Shown here: positions 27,699-36,511 of the stretch, piece after piece | Layout of the letters: each line of letters starts with the position of its first letter | Numbering within the stretch: the first letter of the stretch is position 1 | Translations under genes and position numbers: made by a program | Origin: Sorangium cellulosum So ce56 | GTDB lineage: Bacteria > Myxococcota_A > Polyangia > Polyangiales > Polyangiaceae | DNA: 64,000 nucleotides | Reading direction: 5' to 3' | Assembly: GCF_000067165.1 (NCBI RefSeq) | Contig: NC_010162.1 | Location: 7,199,001-7,263,000, forward strand | Notes under the pieces: generated by a model | Seen by the model: only the letters and a program-made list of their open reading frames with translations | Databases searched by the model: none | Told to the model about the DNA's origin: nothing

Positions 27699-28010
27699 AT
27701 CCGGGTTCAGGTTTGCCAACCAACTGTTAACTCAACCAACTGAACGGAGTCCTCGCGGCGCCCCAGCGCCGCCCTGACCGCCGCCCATCCTACCCGATTG
27801 GCCGTGGCGCCATGACCGGGCGACGTCGACGTGACCGCGCGACGCTCGGCGCGCCGTCCCGGGTGTGCCGCCGGTCGGGCGCGGCCGCAGGCCGACCAGG
27901 CCGACAAAAGTGCCCGAGTCGAGACGAGCGCCCTGCCCTCGCCGCGCGGGCCGCGCGGCGAGGGCGCGTGACCGTGGATCCGCCCGAAAACCGATGGTAC
28001 CGTCGCCGCG
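27699..28010. other. Divergent promoter region of kinase and ECF sigma genes
   Basis: This 312-bp gap must hold promoters for both flanking genes. I see no well-matched sigma-70 boxes and no reading frame of interest. Confidence 0.4.
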
Positions 28011-28961
28011 ATGTCAGGGAGCGTGGACCAGCTCGAGGAACACCGCGCGGCGCTCACCGGGCACTGCTACAGGATGCTCGGTTCCGTGGTCGACGCCGAC
28101 GACGCCGTCCAGGAGACCATGGTGCGCGCCTGGCGGAGCCTCGACAAGTTCGACGGGCGGTCGTCGCTGCGCACCTGGCTGTACCGCATCGCGACGAACG
28201 TCTGCCTCGACGCGCGGGCCGATCGCGCGCGCCGGGCGCGCCCCATCGAGGAAGGCCCGGTCGGCACCGTGGACGACGAGCTCCAGACGCGCCCGCGCAC
28301 GCACTGGCTGGAGCCCGTCCCCGACGCGCACGCCCTCCCGGCGGACATCGACGCCGCGGAGCGGGTGGTGCTCCGCCAGAGCATCCGCCTCGCGTTCGTC
28401 GCGGCGCTCCAGCACCTGCCGCCCAAGCAGCGCGCCGCGCTCCTGCTCACGGAGGTGCTCGGGTGGTCCGCCGCGGAGGTCGCCGACAGCCTCAGCACCT
28501 CGGTCGCCGCGATCAACAGCGCGCTCCAGCGCGCGCGGGCGACGCTCGCGAGCCGCGATCTCGACGACGTGCGCGCCACGCTGCCGGAGCCGCAGTCCAC
28601 CTTGCTCGACCGCTACGTCACCGCCTTCGAGCAGTACGACGTGGACCGACTCGCCGCGCTGCTGCACGAGGACGCGACCCTGTCGATGCCGCCTTTCACC
28701 CTCTGGCTCCGCGGCCCCGACGCCATCCGCGCGTGGCTGCTGGGCCGGGGCGCGGGCTGCCGCGGGTCGCGGCTCGTGCCGACGGCCGCCTGCGGCTCGC
28801 CGGCGTTCGCCCAGTACCGCCCGGCGCCGGAGGGCGGCCACCGGGCCTGGGCGCTCATCGTGCTCGATCTCGCGGGGGACCGGATCGCCAGCATGACGTC
28901 CTTCCTCGACACCGAGACGATCTTCCCGCGGTTCGGCCTGCCGCTCGAGCTCCCCGCGTAG
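28011..28961 (+). CDS. ECF RNA polymerase sigma factor with C-terminal SnoaL-like domain
   Basis: A 316-residue group 4 sigma factor. Residues 8-75 are region 2 (HCYRMLGSVVDADDAVQE, RTWLYRIATNVCLD). Residues 125-185 are region 4 (LPPKQRAALLLTEVLGW, AINSALQRARATL), which binds the -35 element. Residues 200-316 form an NTF2/SnoaL-like domain. Sigma factors of this layout (SigG/TIGR02960 type) usually lack an anti-sigma factor and are controlled through the C-terminal domain; that is family knowledge. It heads a likely operon with a VOC protein and an AHSA1/SRPBCC protein, a common trio. No anti-sigma gene is adjacent. Confidence 0.92.
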   Translation: MSGSVDQLEEHRAALTGHCYRMLGSVVDADDAVQETMVRAWRSLDKFDGRSSLRTWLYRIATNVCLDARADRARRARPIEEGPVGTVDDELQTRPRTHWLEPVPDAHALPADIDAAERVVLRQSIRLAFVAALQHLPPKQRAALLLTEVLGWSAAEVADSLSTSVAAINSALQRARATLASRDLDDVRATLPEPQSTLLDRYVTAFEQYDVDRLAALLHEDATLSMPPFTLWLRGPDAIRAWLLGRGAGCRGSRLVPTAACGSPAFAQYRPAPEGGHRAWALIVLDLAGDRIASMTSFLDTETIFPRFGLPLELPA

Positions 28962-29125
28962 CCCTCGCGCCCGGCCGGATCGGGGCGGCGATCTTTTTTC
29001 CGGTCGACCGATGAGTCCCCGCGCAGGCGGGGGTCTATGGGGGTGAACTCCGGCACGACGGCCCTCACGGCCGCGATCGTGGCCGGCATCACCCGGCGTC
29101 CATGCTCGAACAGGAGAAGAGGACC

Positions 29126-29542
29126 ATGACAACGAACAGCGCGCGCAAGATCTTCGTCAACCTGGCCGTCAGCGACCTGAAGCGGTCGATGGAGTTCTTC
29201 GCGAAGCTCGGCTTCGAGTTCAACCCGCAGTTCACGGACAACAACGCCGCCTGCATGATCGTCAGCCAGGAAGCCTTCGTGATGCTCCTCACGGAGCCGT
29301 TCTTCAAGGGCTTCACGAAGAGGGAGATCTGCAACACGCGCACGCACACGGAGGGGATGTTCGCGCTCTCGTGCAGCAGCCGGGCCGAGGTCGACGAGAT
29401 CGTGAAGAAGGCGATCGCGGCGGGCGGGTCGCACGCCATGGATCCGCAGGATCACGGCTTCATGTACGGCTGGAGCTTCTACGACATCGATGGTCACCAC
29501 TGGGAGGTCGTCTGGATGGCCCCCGAGGCGATCCAGTCGTAG
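29126..29542 (+). CDS. VOC (glyoxalase/bleomycin-resistance) family protein
   Basis: A 138-residue protein with the paired beta-alpha-beta-beta-beta fold of the VOC superfamily: KIFVNLAVSDLKRSMEFF opens the first module and FYDIDGHHWEVVWM closes the second. The class usually binds a divalent metal and acts on small electrophiles or sequesters drugs; the substrate cannot be read from sequence. It starts at ATG 29126, preceded by caggagaagagga, rather than at the in-frame 29102. It is the middle gene of the sigma-VOC-SRPBCC set, 164 bp after the sigma gene and 33 bp before the next. Confidence 0.88.
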   Translation: MTTNSARKIFVNLAVSDLKRSMEFFAKLGFEFNPQFTDNNAACMIVSQEAFVMLLTEPFFKGFTKREICNTRTHTEGMFALSCSSRAEVDEIVKKAIAAGGSHAMDPQDHGFMYGWSFYDIDGHHWEVVWMAPEAIQS

Positions 29543-29575
29543 CCGGCGCCTCGACGAAGGAGAAGGAGGAGAGCC

Positions 29576-30079
29576 ATGGTCGAGAGCCAAACAGCGAACA
29601 GCGATAGCTTCCAGGTCACGACGCCGTCGGCGGACGAGGTCCGCATGACGCGCCTGTTCGACGCGCCGAGGCACCTCGTGTTCGAGGCGATGACGAGGCC
29701 CGAGCACATCAAGCGGTGGTGGGGCTGTCTCGGCGAGGGCTACTCGGTGCCCGTCTGCGAGATGGACCTCCGGCCGGGCGGCAAGTGGCGCTTCGTGAAC
29801 CGCCACCCGGGCGGCGAGGCCGCCTTCCACGGCGAGAACCAGGAGATCACGCCGCCGAGCCGGCTCGTGTTCACCGAGATCTTCGAGCAGTTCCCGGACA
29901 CCGTCTCGGTGGTGACGGCGACCTACACGGAAGAGGGCACAAAGACGCGGCTCACGGCCACCGTGCGTTATCCGTCGACGGAGGTGCGCGACATGGTCCT
30001 CGCGTCCGGGATGCCCAAGGGCGCGGGCATCAGCTACGACCGCCTCGAAGCGCTGGTCGCGCAGCTCCAGCAGCGATGA
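29576..30079 (+). CDS. SRPBCC (AHSA1-like) family protein
   Basis: A 167-residue START-fold protein of the AHSA1 branch. Diagnostic segments are MTRLFDAPRHLVFEAMT, HIKRWWG, MDLRPGGKWRF and the C-terminal SYDRLEALVAQL. These proteins have a deep hydrophobic cavity and are thought to bind lipophilic ligands; most bacterial members have no assigned ligand. The start has a strong aaggaggag upstream. Synteny with the sigma and VOC genes suggests co-regulation in a stress or detoxification response. Confidence 0.88.
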   Translation: MVESQTANSDSFQVTTPSADEVRMTRLFDAPRHLVFEAMTRPEHIKRWWGCLGEGYSVPVCEMDLRPGGKWRFVNRHPGGEAAFHGENQEITPPSRLVFTEIFEQFPDTVSVVTATYTEEGTKTRLTATVRYPSTEVRDMVLASGMPKGAGISYDRLEALVAQLQQR

Positions 30080-30129
30080 GCCGACCGGCCGGCGGCGAGC
30101 GGGCGCGGCCCGCGCCCGGCGGGCGACCT

Positions 30130-30297
30130 CGTGGCCATCGATGCCCGGCAAGCCGATCCATGTCCCGGCGCAGGCTTCGACGATCCGAGGATCGGGCGGT
30201 AGGCGTCGTTGTAAAACTGGATGAGCTCCCGACCCCACCAGAGGAACATGACGCCCCTCTCGATGCGCACCGCGTCGATACGCCGGCCCAGCCCCAT
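30130..30297 (-). pseudogene. Fragment of a PAS-type sensor histidine kinase
   Basis: In the minus frame from 30297 the peptide FLWWGRELIQFYNDAYRPIL followed by GSSKPAPGHGSA matches from memory a stretch found in large hybrid histidine kinases (WWGPELIQ.YNDAYRPILG..HP.A.G). Flanking sequence in this frame has no further similarity and no kinase core is present nearby, so this looks like a decayed remnant of ~50 codons downstream of the SRPBCC gene. Confidence 0.5.
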
Positions 30298-30449
30298 CGG
30301 GGCGACTGAATTTCCTTGACACCGCGATCACTCCACCGGCCACAGGGCAGGATGCCTCTTTTGCCTTCGTGAACCGCGCTCACGAGCTCGCCACCTCCCA
30401 CGCTGAATGAAACTTTGCAGAGCTCCGCAAAGGCCACTCCGGCCGGAGC

Positions 30450-30470
30450 GCTTGCTCGAGCCGAGCAAGC
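30450..30470. promoter_or_regulatory. Perfect 9-bp inverted repeat upstream of the small secreted protein
   Basis: gcttgctcg (30450-30458) and cgagcaagc (30462-30470) are exact reverse complements around a 3-nt centre, 65 bp before the start at 30535. The placement suggests an operator; as RNA it would be a tight hairpin. Confidence 0.45.
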
Positions 30471-30534
30471 GGTCTAAGCTGCCTCACATAGCTTCGGAGG
30501 CCGAAACAGGCCCCCCATTGCAAGAGGAGCGCCC

Positions 30535-30801
30535 ATGCGTCGTCTCAGCCCTGCTGCACGCGTTCGTTACTTCTTCGCTGCCCTGACGGCAGGCGCAGCG
30601 ATGTTGGGCACCACTGCCCTGTTGGTCCCCTCGAGCGAGGCGGCGCCGGGGGGGAACTGCACCTATTACAGCGACGAGAGCTACACCACCGTCGTCGGCC
30701 AGTACGGCCGCGATTGCTGCAACAACCGGATCGCGTGGGGCATCACGACGCAGCACTACGAGTGCGGCGGGTGCTTCACCTGCACCCCGCCTCCTCGCTG
30801 A
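30535..30801 (+). CDS. Small Cys-rich secreted protein (DUF6289-like)
   Basis: An 88-residue exported protein. Residues 1-36 are a signal peptide with basic start (MRRLSPAARVR) and a hydrophobic core, cleaved probably after SSEAA. The mature part (~50 residues) has six cysteines (NCTYYSD, RDCCNNR, YECGGCFTC) and ends in PPPR, matching a short secreted family I recall as DUF6289. The cysteine pattern suggests two or three disulphides. A good aagaggag ribosome site precedes the ATG. The function is unknown. Confidence 0.8.
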   Translation: MRRLSPAARVRYFFAALTAGAAMLGTTALLVPSSEAAPGGNCTYYSDESYTTVVGQYGRDCCNNRIAWGITTQHYECGGCFTCTPPPR

Positions 30802-30890
30802 GGGAAGCGCGCCGGTGACGGGCGGCCGGCGCGATGGCGAGCGCCGGCCACGATCGTTCAGCTTGCGAGGGGAACTGAACAGGGAGGCGG

Positions 30891-30929
30891 GGAGACGGGG
30901 AGATTGGTTGGATTTTTCTCCCCGTCTCC
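30891..30929. terminator. Perfect 13-bp stem-loop after the small secreted protein gene
   Basis: ggagacggggaga (30891-30903) and tctccccgtctcc (30917-30929) pair exactly around a 13-nt loop containing ttttt. It lies 90 bp past the stop at 30801 and about 90 bp from the convergent DUF4180 gene, so it could serve as a two-way terminator, though no T-run follows the stem. Confidence 0.45.
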
Positions 30930-31018
30930 AGGTGATCCCGCGTGGTGAGCGAGCTCGAGGTCTGTCTGCGCCGGACGCGGCGACGGCGCAAGAGGCGCTG
31001 TCGGCCAGACCGCCACGG

Positions 31019-31385
31019 CTACGCCCCGCGGAGCCACTCGACGGCGGCGTTGCGCGTCTCGAACACGCAGAAATGCTGGCCGCCGCGCTCCTCGGCCACC
31101 ACCTCCCCGAACCGGCTGCTGAAATCAGCGGCCCCCGGAGGGCACACCACCGCGAGCCGGATCCGGTAGTTTCTTAGCTTCTGCAGGATCTCCCCGGCCT
31201 CCCCCGAGCTGAGGTCGAAGAAGGCCGCCGTCAGGTTCGCCGGGTAGAGGAGCGCACACAGCACGCCGTCCGAGAAACAGGCCTCGATCACGCGGTCGAC
31301 ATCGCGAACGCTCGACATGAGCCCGTGGTCCGGCGGCCCTTCCACGAACTGCACACCCCCCCTCGTCGACCACCGTCAGATCCAT
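31019..31385 (-). CDS. DUF4180 family protein with apparent frameshift
   Basis: The body (111 codons from GTG 31354) reads ...AFFDLSSGEAGEILQKLRNYRIRLAVVCP..., the DUF4180 signature, function unknown. The best start is an ATG at 31385 preceded by cggaggga, which encodes MDLTVVDEGG in another frame. The two frames join if the run of seven C (plus strand 31356-31362) were six, giving a continuous 121-residue protein MDLTVVDEGGVQFVEG... as expected for the family. So the gene is either disrupted, subject to slippage at the homopolymer, or carries a sequencing error. A shorter protein from the GTG at 31354 is possible. Confidence 0.75.
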
Positions 31386-31542
31386 GGCATCCCTCCGACA
31401 CGGCCTCTGCGCCGCGGGCTCGGCGGAGAGCTCCGCTCGAGCCACGACCAGGATAATCCCGGCGCGCGGCCGCTGTACAGGCGTCGCGCGGCGAGCAGGG
31501 GCCAGGCTCGCCCCCGCCGCGCGGCGCGCGGTGCCCACAGCG

Positions 31543-32475
31543 TCACTGGGCGCGCCTGATCTCGTCCGAGAACCTCACCGCCTCGCGGAGCACGTGATCG
31601 GCGAGCGCGGGATCGATGATGCTCTTGATCTGCCCCGTCTCGATGCCCTGCTCCGCGGCCGACTTGAAATCGATGACCTCGTCGGCCATCGTCGCGAGCT
31701 GCCCGCTGTCGACGCGGAACGCGTGCGCCTGGTACAGCTGCCCGGCGCGCGCGGTCGCCTGGTCGATGAGCGCGCGCTCCTGCGGGTCGAGCAGGTGGGC
31801 GATGAACTCGAGGTGATCCGCCATGATCGTCGTCCAGAACGCCGAGACCTCGTCGCTCTGGAGCGCGATGTCGCCGTACGCGAGCCGATCGAGCCGGGCG
31901 ACGAAGCGCTCGGCCTCCCGCGCGAGGTGGTCGAAGAAGAGCGGCCAGACGAGGCTCCGGAGCGAGCCGCTCTCCTGCGCGCGCTGCATGCGGCGCTTGT
32001 ACTCGATGAAGCGCTGGACGCTCGACCGCGTCGAGGTGAGGAGCGAGGAGATCCCGTAATCGCCATACCCCCGGTCGCGCGCCGCGAGGAAGTGCCTGGC
32101 GAAGAGGTTCTGGTACTGCCGCGCCTCGTCCCGGGGCCCGCGGAGGTGATCGCCCGGCATGAGCAGCGAGATGAAGAACGCATGTTCCATCAGCTGGTCC
32201 GTCCAGAAGAGGACCTCCGAGACGGCGTGCGCTGCATAGCCGGCGCCCGGGGCGGGCAGGAAGACCGGCTTCCTCGAGCGCCGGTCGACCGAGATGCCGG
32301 GCGTATAGGCGGACCCTGCCGGGAGGGCGAGGGGCCCGATCGACTCGCAGGCCGCGTAGCTCTTGTCGGGCAGCGCGAGGCTCGGTGTTGCGAGCAGCGA
32401 GGCACCCGCGGTGGCCATCGCGCCGCCGGCGAATTGCCGGCGTCCAAGTTTCCCTTGCGGAACACGCTTCTCCAT
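31543..32475 (-). CDS. Tat-exported DUF2935-like protein
   Basis: A 310-residue protein. The N-terminus has a twin-arginine motif (LGRRQF) and a hydrophobic stretch (AGGAMATAGASLLA), so it is exported folded. The mature part is all-helical with repeated His/Glu-containing helices (FWTDQLMEHAFFIS, FFDHLAREAERF, MADHLEFIAHLLDPQE), the pattern of DUF2935, whose members have a four-helix ferritin-like metal-binding fold. Metal binding is an inference from these His/Glu pairs. The start at 32475 has aggaggag directly upstream; the frame is open to 32592. Confidence 0.8.
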   Translation of the reverse strand: MEKRVPQGKLGRRQFAGGAMATAGASLLATPSLALPDKSYAACESIGPLALPAGSAYTPGISVDRRSRKPVFLPAPGAGYAAHAVSEVLFWTDQLMEHAFFISLLMPGDHLRGPRDEARQYQNLFARHFLAARDRGYGDYGISSLLTSTRSSVQRFIEYKRRMQRAQESGSLRSLVWPLFFDHLAREAERFVARLDRLAYGDIALQSDEVSAFWTTIMADHLEFIAHLLDPQERALIDQATARAGQLYQAHAFRVDSGQLATMADEVIDFKSAAEQGIETGQIKSIIDPALADHVLREAVRFSDEIRRAQ

Positions 32476-32984
32476 CGACGCTCCTCCTGGTTCATGCATC
32501 CGTGCGAATCGGAGCGCGAGGGTGCATGTCCCGCGCCTGAGCCAAAGAGTCGACTCGCAGGGCGGTCCGCCGGCGCGCGCCTCACCGATCACGACGGCCG
32601 GCGACGCGCGGAATCACCACGCCCGAGCGCTTCGCCAGCAGAGCGGTCGCGTGGGGGCGCGCCGGACGTCATCCGCGGAATCCGCCCGCGATGGGCCGCC
32701 CTGCGATCGGCGACCTGCGAAGTCAGAGCACATTCCCCCTCCTCTACCGACCATCTGCGACCACGGAGCACATCGCGCCGCGGAGGACACACGCCCGCGA
32801 CGACGGACATGCACACTCCCGCTGGCACCGCAGGCGCACCTACACCCACACGCGACCGTCCCTTGTGTCGGGGTTCGGATTTCTTCGCTATCGTCGCCCG
32901 GGATGTCGAGGACCCGCCCTCGGCTCCGACAACCCCACGAACGCGCGCCCGATCCCGGGCGACAGCGAAGAGAAGGAGCCGATC
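32476..32984. other. Divergent intergenic region upstream of the YciI-sigma operon
   Basis: This 509-bp region separates the Tat protein gene from the plus-strand yciI-sigma pair. I see no gene; a possible ECF-type promoter is listed at 32866-32895. Confidence 0.5.
32866..32895 (+). promoter_or_regulatory. Possible ECF42-type promoter
   Basis: tgtcgg at 32866-32871 and cgtc at 32892-32895, 20 bp apart, resemble the tgtcga / cg(a/t)c boxes I recall for ECF42 sigma factors; they lie 90 bp before the YciI gene. This would fit autoregulation. One mismatch in the -35 box and a long spacer keep confidence low. Confidence 0.3.
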
Positions 32985-33377
32985 ATGAAGTACATCCTGA
33001 TGATGAACACCCCGTCTGGGGGGCCGTACCAGGTCGCCAACTGGCAGCAGAAGGACTTCCAGGCGCACATCGCGTTCATGAAGAGCTTCCACAGGAAGCT
33101 CAGCGCGTCGGGCGAGCTCGTGGCGGCCGAGGGCCTGGCGGGGCCCGATCAGGCCAAGCTCGTGCGCGCTGGCAAGGACGGCACGCCGATCACCGACGGG
33201 GTGTTCCCGGAGACCAAGGAGTTCCTCGCCGGCTACTGGATCGTGGACGTCGAGAGCCCCGAGCGCGCGTACGAGATCGCCGCGCAAGCGTCCGCCGCGC
33301 CCGGCCCCGGCGGCGCGCCGCTCAACATGGGGATCGAGGTGCGCGAGGTGATGAGCGCGCCGCCCAGCGATCTGTAG
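32985..33377 (+). CDS. YciI-like (DGPF-type) protein
   Basis: A 130-residue small dimeric alpha/beta protein of the YCII/DGPF family (MKYILMMNTP, SGELVAAEGLAGPDQAKLV, GYWIVDVES). Family members have no settled activity, but are routinely found next to ECF42 sigma genes and appear to be their targets. The start at 32985 has agaaggag upstream; the long frame before it is not coding. The stop TAG at 33375-33377 shares its G with the next gene's GTG. Confidence 0.88.
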   Translation: MKYILMMNTPSGGPYQVANWQQKDFQAHIAFMKSFHRKLSASGELVAAEGLAGPDQAKLVRAGKDGTPITDGVFPETKEFLAGYWIVDVESPERAYEIAAQASAAPGPGGAPLNMGIEVREVMSAPPSDL

Positions 33378-34639
33378 TGACCTCTCCGTCCCAGGGCGCC
33401 ACGGCCGAGCGCCTGCTGCGCGATCTCGCGCCCCAGGTGCTCGGCGCCGTCATGCGGCGATTCCGAGATTTCGGCGCCGCGGAGGACGCCGTCCAGGAGG
33501 CGCTGATCGCGGCGGCCTCGCAGTGGCCGCGCGAGGGCGTCCCCGACGAGCCGCGCGCCTGGCTGATCCACGTGGCGTCGCGGCGCATCGCCGATCACGT
33601 CCGGAGCGAGGCGGCGCGCCGCCGCCGCGAGGCGATCGTGGTCAGCCTCGTGCCGCCCGAGCTGCAGATCGCCCTCGCCGCCGACGGCGACGAGGCGGCG
33701 CTCGAGGACGACACGCTCACCTTGCTGTTCATGTGCTGCCACCCCGCGCTGTCCACGCCGTCCGCGATCGCGCTGACCCTGCGCGCCGTCGGCGGCCTGA
33801 CGACGGCCGAGATCGCAAGGGCGTTCCTGGTCCCGGAGGCGACCATGGCGCAGCGGATCAGCCGGGCGAAGCAGAGCATCAAGGCGTCCGGCGTGCCGTT
33901 CGAGCGGCCGACGCCCGAGGCGCGCGCAGGGCGCCTCGGCGCCGTCCTGCACGTGCTCTACCTGATCTTCAACGAGGGCTACACCTCGAGCTCCGGCCCC
34001 GCGCTGCACCGCGACGATCTGTCGGGCGAGGCGATCCGCCTGACGCGCGCCGTGCACGCGCTCCTCCCGGACGACGGCGAGGTCGCGGGCCTCCTCGCGC
34101 TCATGCTCCTGACCGACGCGCGGCGCGCGGCGCGGACAGGGCCTCTGGGCGAGCTGATCCCGCTCGCGGAGCAGGATCGGGGCCTGTGGGATCAGCGCGC
34201 GATCGCCGAGGGCGTCGCGCTCGTCACCGCGGCGCTGTCCCGGGGCTCGATCGGCGCCTACCAGCTGCAAGCCGCGATCGCGGCGGTGCACGACGAGGCG
34301 GCGCGGGCCGAGGACACGGACTGGCCGCAGATCCTGGCGCTGTACGGCGTGCTGATGCGGATGTCCGACAACCCGATGGTGGCGCTCAGCCACGCGATCG
34401 CGACCGCCATGGTGCACGGCCCTCGGGCGGGGCTCGATCTGCTGAACGCGCTCGACGCCGACGCGCGCCTCTCGGGTCATCACCGCCTCGACGCCGCCCG
34501 CGCGCACCTCCTGGAGCGGGCCGGCGATCGCGAGGCGGCGATCGCGCACTACAGGCGCGCGGCCAGCCGCACGACGAGCATCCCGGAGCAGAACTACCTG
34601 GCGACGCAGGCGGCCCGGCTGAGCGACGCGCTGAAGTAG
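33377..34639 (+). CDS. ECF42-type RNA polymerase sigma factor
   Basis: A 420-residue sigma factor with region 2 at residues 10-80 (RFRDFGAAEDAVQEALIAA, DEPRAWLIHVASRRIADHVR) and region 4 near 110-185 (LTLRAVGGLTTAEIARAFLV, AQRISRAKQSI). A long ~200-residue C-terminal extension with TPR-like helices follows (NEGYTSSSG, ending AERAGDREAAIAHYRRA-like repeats). This extension defines the ECF42 group and is needed for activity in studied members. The start is GTG 33377 within TAGTG, so translation is coupled to the YciI gene. No anti-sigma factor is adjacent, as usual for ECF42. Confidence 0.92.
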   Translation: MTSPSQGATAERLLRDLAPQVLGAVMRRFRDFGAAEDAVQEALIAAASQWPREGVPDEPRAWLIHVASRRIADHVRSEAARRRREAIVVSLVPPELQIALAADGDEAALEDDTLTLLFMCCHPALSTPSAIALTLRAVGGLTTAEIARAFLVPEATMAQRISRAKQSIKASGVPFERPTPEARAGRLGAVLHVLYLIFNEGYTSSSGPALHRDDLSGEAIRLTRAVHALLPDDGEVAGLLALMLLTDARRAARTGPLGELIPLAEQDRGLWDQRAIAEGVALVTAALSRGSIGAYQLQAAIAAVHDEAARAEDTDWPQILALYGVLMRMSDNPMVALSHAIATAMVHGPRAGLDLLNALDADARLSGHHRLDAARAHLLERAGDREAAIAHYRRAASRTTSIPEQNYLATQAARLSDALK

Positions 34640-34720
34640 CGCGCCGCGCGGCGCGCGCAGGGGCCGCAGGGGTGTCCGGCGAGAGAGGAGCGATGCCGCG
34701 GACCTGCGGGCGGCGAGCGC

Positions 34721-36511
34721 TCAGCCGTTCACCAGCTCGCCGGCGAGGCGGAGCGCCGCCGCCAGATCCTCCGCGACGTACACGCGCTGCGACCGCTCCG
34801 GGAGGCGCGCCTTGTCGAAGATCTCGCGCGGCCTGGGCAGCGGACCGGCGAGGATCACCGCCTTCTGGCGCCGCGCGAGCCCGTCGAGCGCGTTCTCGAG
34901 GGCGACGAACCCCGTGCTGTCGATGAACGGCACCTTGCCGAGGTCGAGGATCATCACCTCGTAGCTGTCCCCGCGGATGGCGTGCAGCGCCGCCATCGCC
35001 TTCTGGGCGGCGCCGAAGAACAGCGGGCCGTTGATCTCGTAGAGGGCGACCCGCCTCGGGAGCTCGACTTCGCTCGATCCGCCGGCGGCGTCCAGCACCG
35101 TCCGGCTCCCTGTCAGCTCGGCCATCCGGCGCATGAAGAGGATGGCGGCGAGGATCACGCCGGCCGACACCGCGATCACCATGTCCAGGATGACGGTGAG
35201 CCCATAACAGGTCAGGAGCACGAACACATCGCTCCTCGGCGCGAGCCTCACGAGACGGATGAAATGGTGGAGCTCGGACATGTTCCACGCGACGAGCAGC
35301 AGCAGCGCCGCCAGCGACGCCATGGGGACGTAGGCCACGAGCGGGGCGAAGACGAGGATCGACAGGAGGACGACCGCGGCGTGGGTCACGGACGCGATCG
35401 GAGAGCGCGCGCCAGCCCGGATGTTCGTGGCCGTCCGCGCGAGCGCTCCGGTCGCCGCGATGCCGCCGAAGATCGGCGCAACGATGTTCCCGACACCGAG
35501 GCCGATGAGCTCCGAGTCCGGATCGTGCTTGGTCCCTGTCATGCCGTCGGCGATGACCGCCGACAGCAGCGATTCGATGGCGCCGAGCATGGCGATCGCG
35601 AAGGCGGCGGGGAGCAGCTCCCTCACGAGCTCGAGCGAGAGCCCGTCGCCCCACGGCAGCGAGGGCGTCGGGAGGATCGACGGGATCCCGGCGATCTCTA
35701 CCCCGCCGACCGTGGAGCGAAAGCGGCTGCCGATCGTCGCCACGGAGAACGCGGGGTAAACCGCGTCGACGGCCGCCGCGGCGAGCGACACGACGGTGAT
35801 GGCGATGAGGGGCGCCGGCACCTTCTTGACGACGCGGGGGACGAGCAAGAGCAGGGCGAGCGTCGAGGCGGCGACCGAAAGCTCGAAGAGGTCGGCCGTC
35901 TCGCGCGCGGCCCACAAGGCCGACACCTTGGCGGTGTAGTGCTCCGGGAGCGGCCCGGCCTGGAGGCCCAGGACGTCCTTCACCTGGAGCGTCGCGATCA
36001 CGGTGGCGATCCCGGCGGTGAAGCCCGTGGTCACCGGATACGGGATGTATTCGATGAGCCGGCCGAGCCGCGCGAGCCCCATGATCACGAGCAGCACGCC
36101 GGCCAGGAGCCCGGCCGTCATCAGCCCGGACAGCCCGTGCTCCGCGACGATCGGCGCGAGGATCACCACGAAGGCCGCCGTCGGGCCGGTGACCTGGAAC
36201 TTGCAGCCGCCCAGCAGCGCCACCAGCGCGCCGGCCACGATCGCCGTGTAGAGCCCGTGCTGAGGAGGAGCCCCCACCGCGATGGCGAGGGCCATGGAGA
36301 GAGGGAGCGCCACGACGCCGACGACGGTGCCTGCCAGGAGGTCGGCCCGGAGATCCCCGAGGCCGTACCCCTTGCCAAGGCAGCGCCGGAGCGCCGACGC
36401 CACCGGGATCCGATGCCGCGCCGGAGCAGGCTGCGAGGTGGGCGGCCGGGGCGCTTCGCGGCCCTGGCCCGGCCGGTCGATCGCAGCGACGCGCTCGGAT
36501 CTGAACGACAT
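34721..36511 (-). CDS. SulP/SLC26-family anion transporter with STAS domain
   Basis: A 596-residue inner-membrane transporter. Residues 50-440 contain about 12 hydrophobic segments in the SulP order, including the conserved VTGPTAAFVVIL-type substrate-site segment and GFTAGIATVIA. Residues 470-590 are a cytoplasmic STAS domain (MILDLGKVPFIDSTGFVAL). SulP members move sulfate, bicarbonate or dicarboxylates with H+ or Na+; the substrate cannot be told here. The ATG at 36511 sits 7 nt after ggagg, better than the GTG at 36517. It is not clearly in an operon with neighbours. Confidence 0.92.
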   Translation of the reverse strand: MSFRSERVAAIDRPGQGREAPRPPTSQPAPARHRIPVASALRRCLGKGYGLGDLRADLLAGTVVGVVALPLSMALAIAVGAPPQHGLYTAIVAGALVALLGGCKFQVTGPTAAFVVILAPIVAEHGLSGLMTAGLLAGVLLVIMGLARLGRLIEYIPYPVTTGFTAGIATVIATLQVKDVLGLQAGPLPEHYTAKVSALWAARETADLFELSVAASTLALLLLVPRVVKKVPAPLIAITVVSLAAAAVDAVYPAFSVATIGSRFRSTVGGVEIAGIPSILPTPSLPWGDGLSLELVRELLPAAFAIAMLGAIESLLSAVIADGMTGTKHDPDSELIGLGVGNIVAPIFGGIAATGALARTATNIRAGARSPIASVTHAAVVLLSILVFAPLVAYVPMASLAALLLLVAWNMSELHHFIRLVRLAPRSDVFVLLTCYGLTVILDMVIAVSAGVILAAILFMRRMAELTGSRTVLDAAGGSSEVELPRRVALYEINGPLFFGAAQKAMAALHAIRGDSYEVMILDLGKVPFIDSTGFVALENALDGLARRQKAVILAGPLPRPREIFDKARLPERSQRVYVAEDLAAALRLAGELVNG

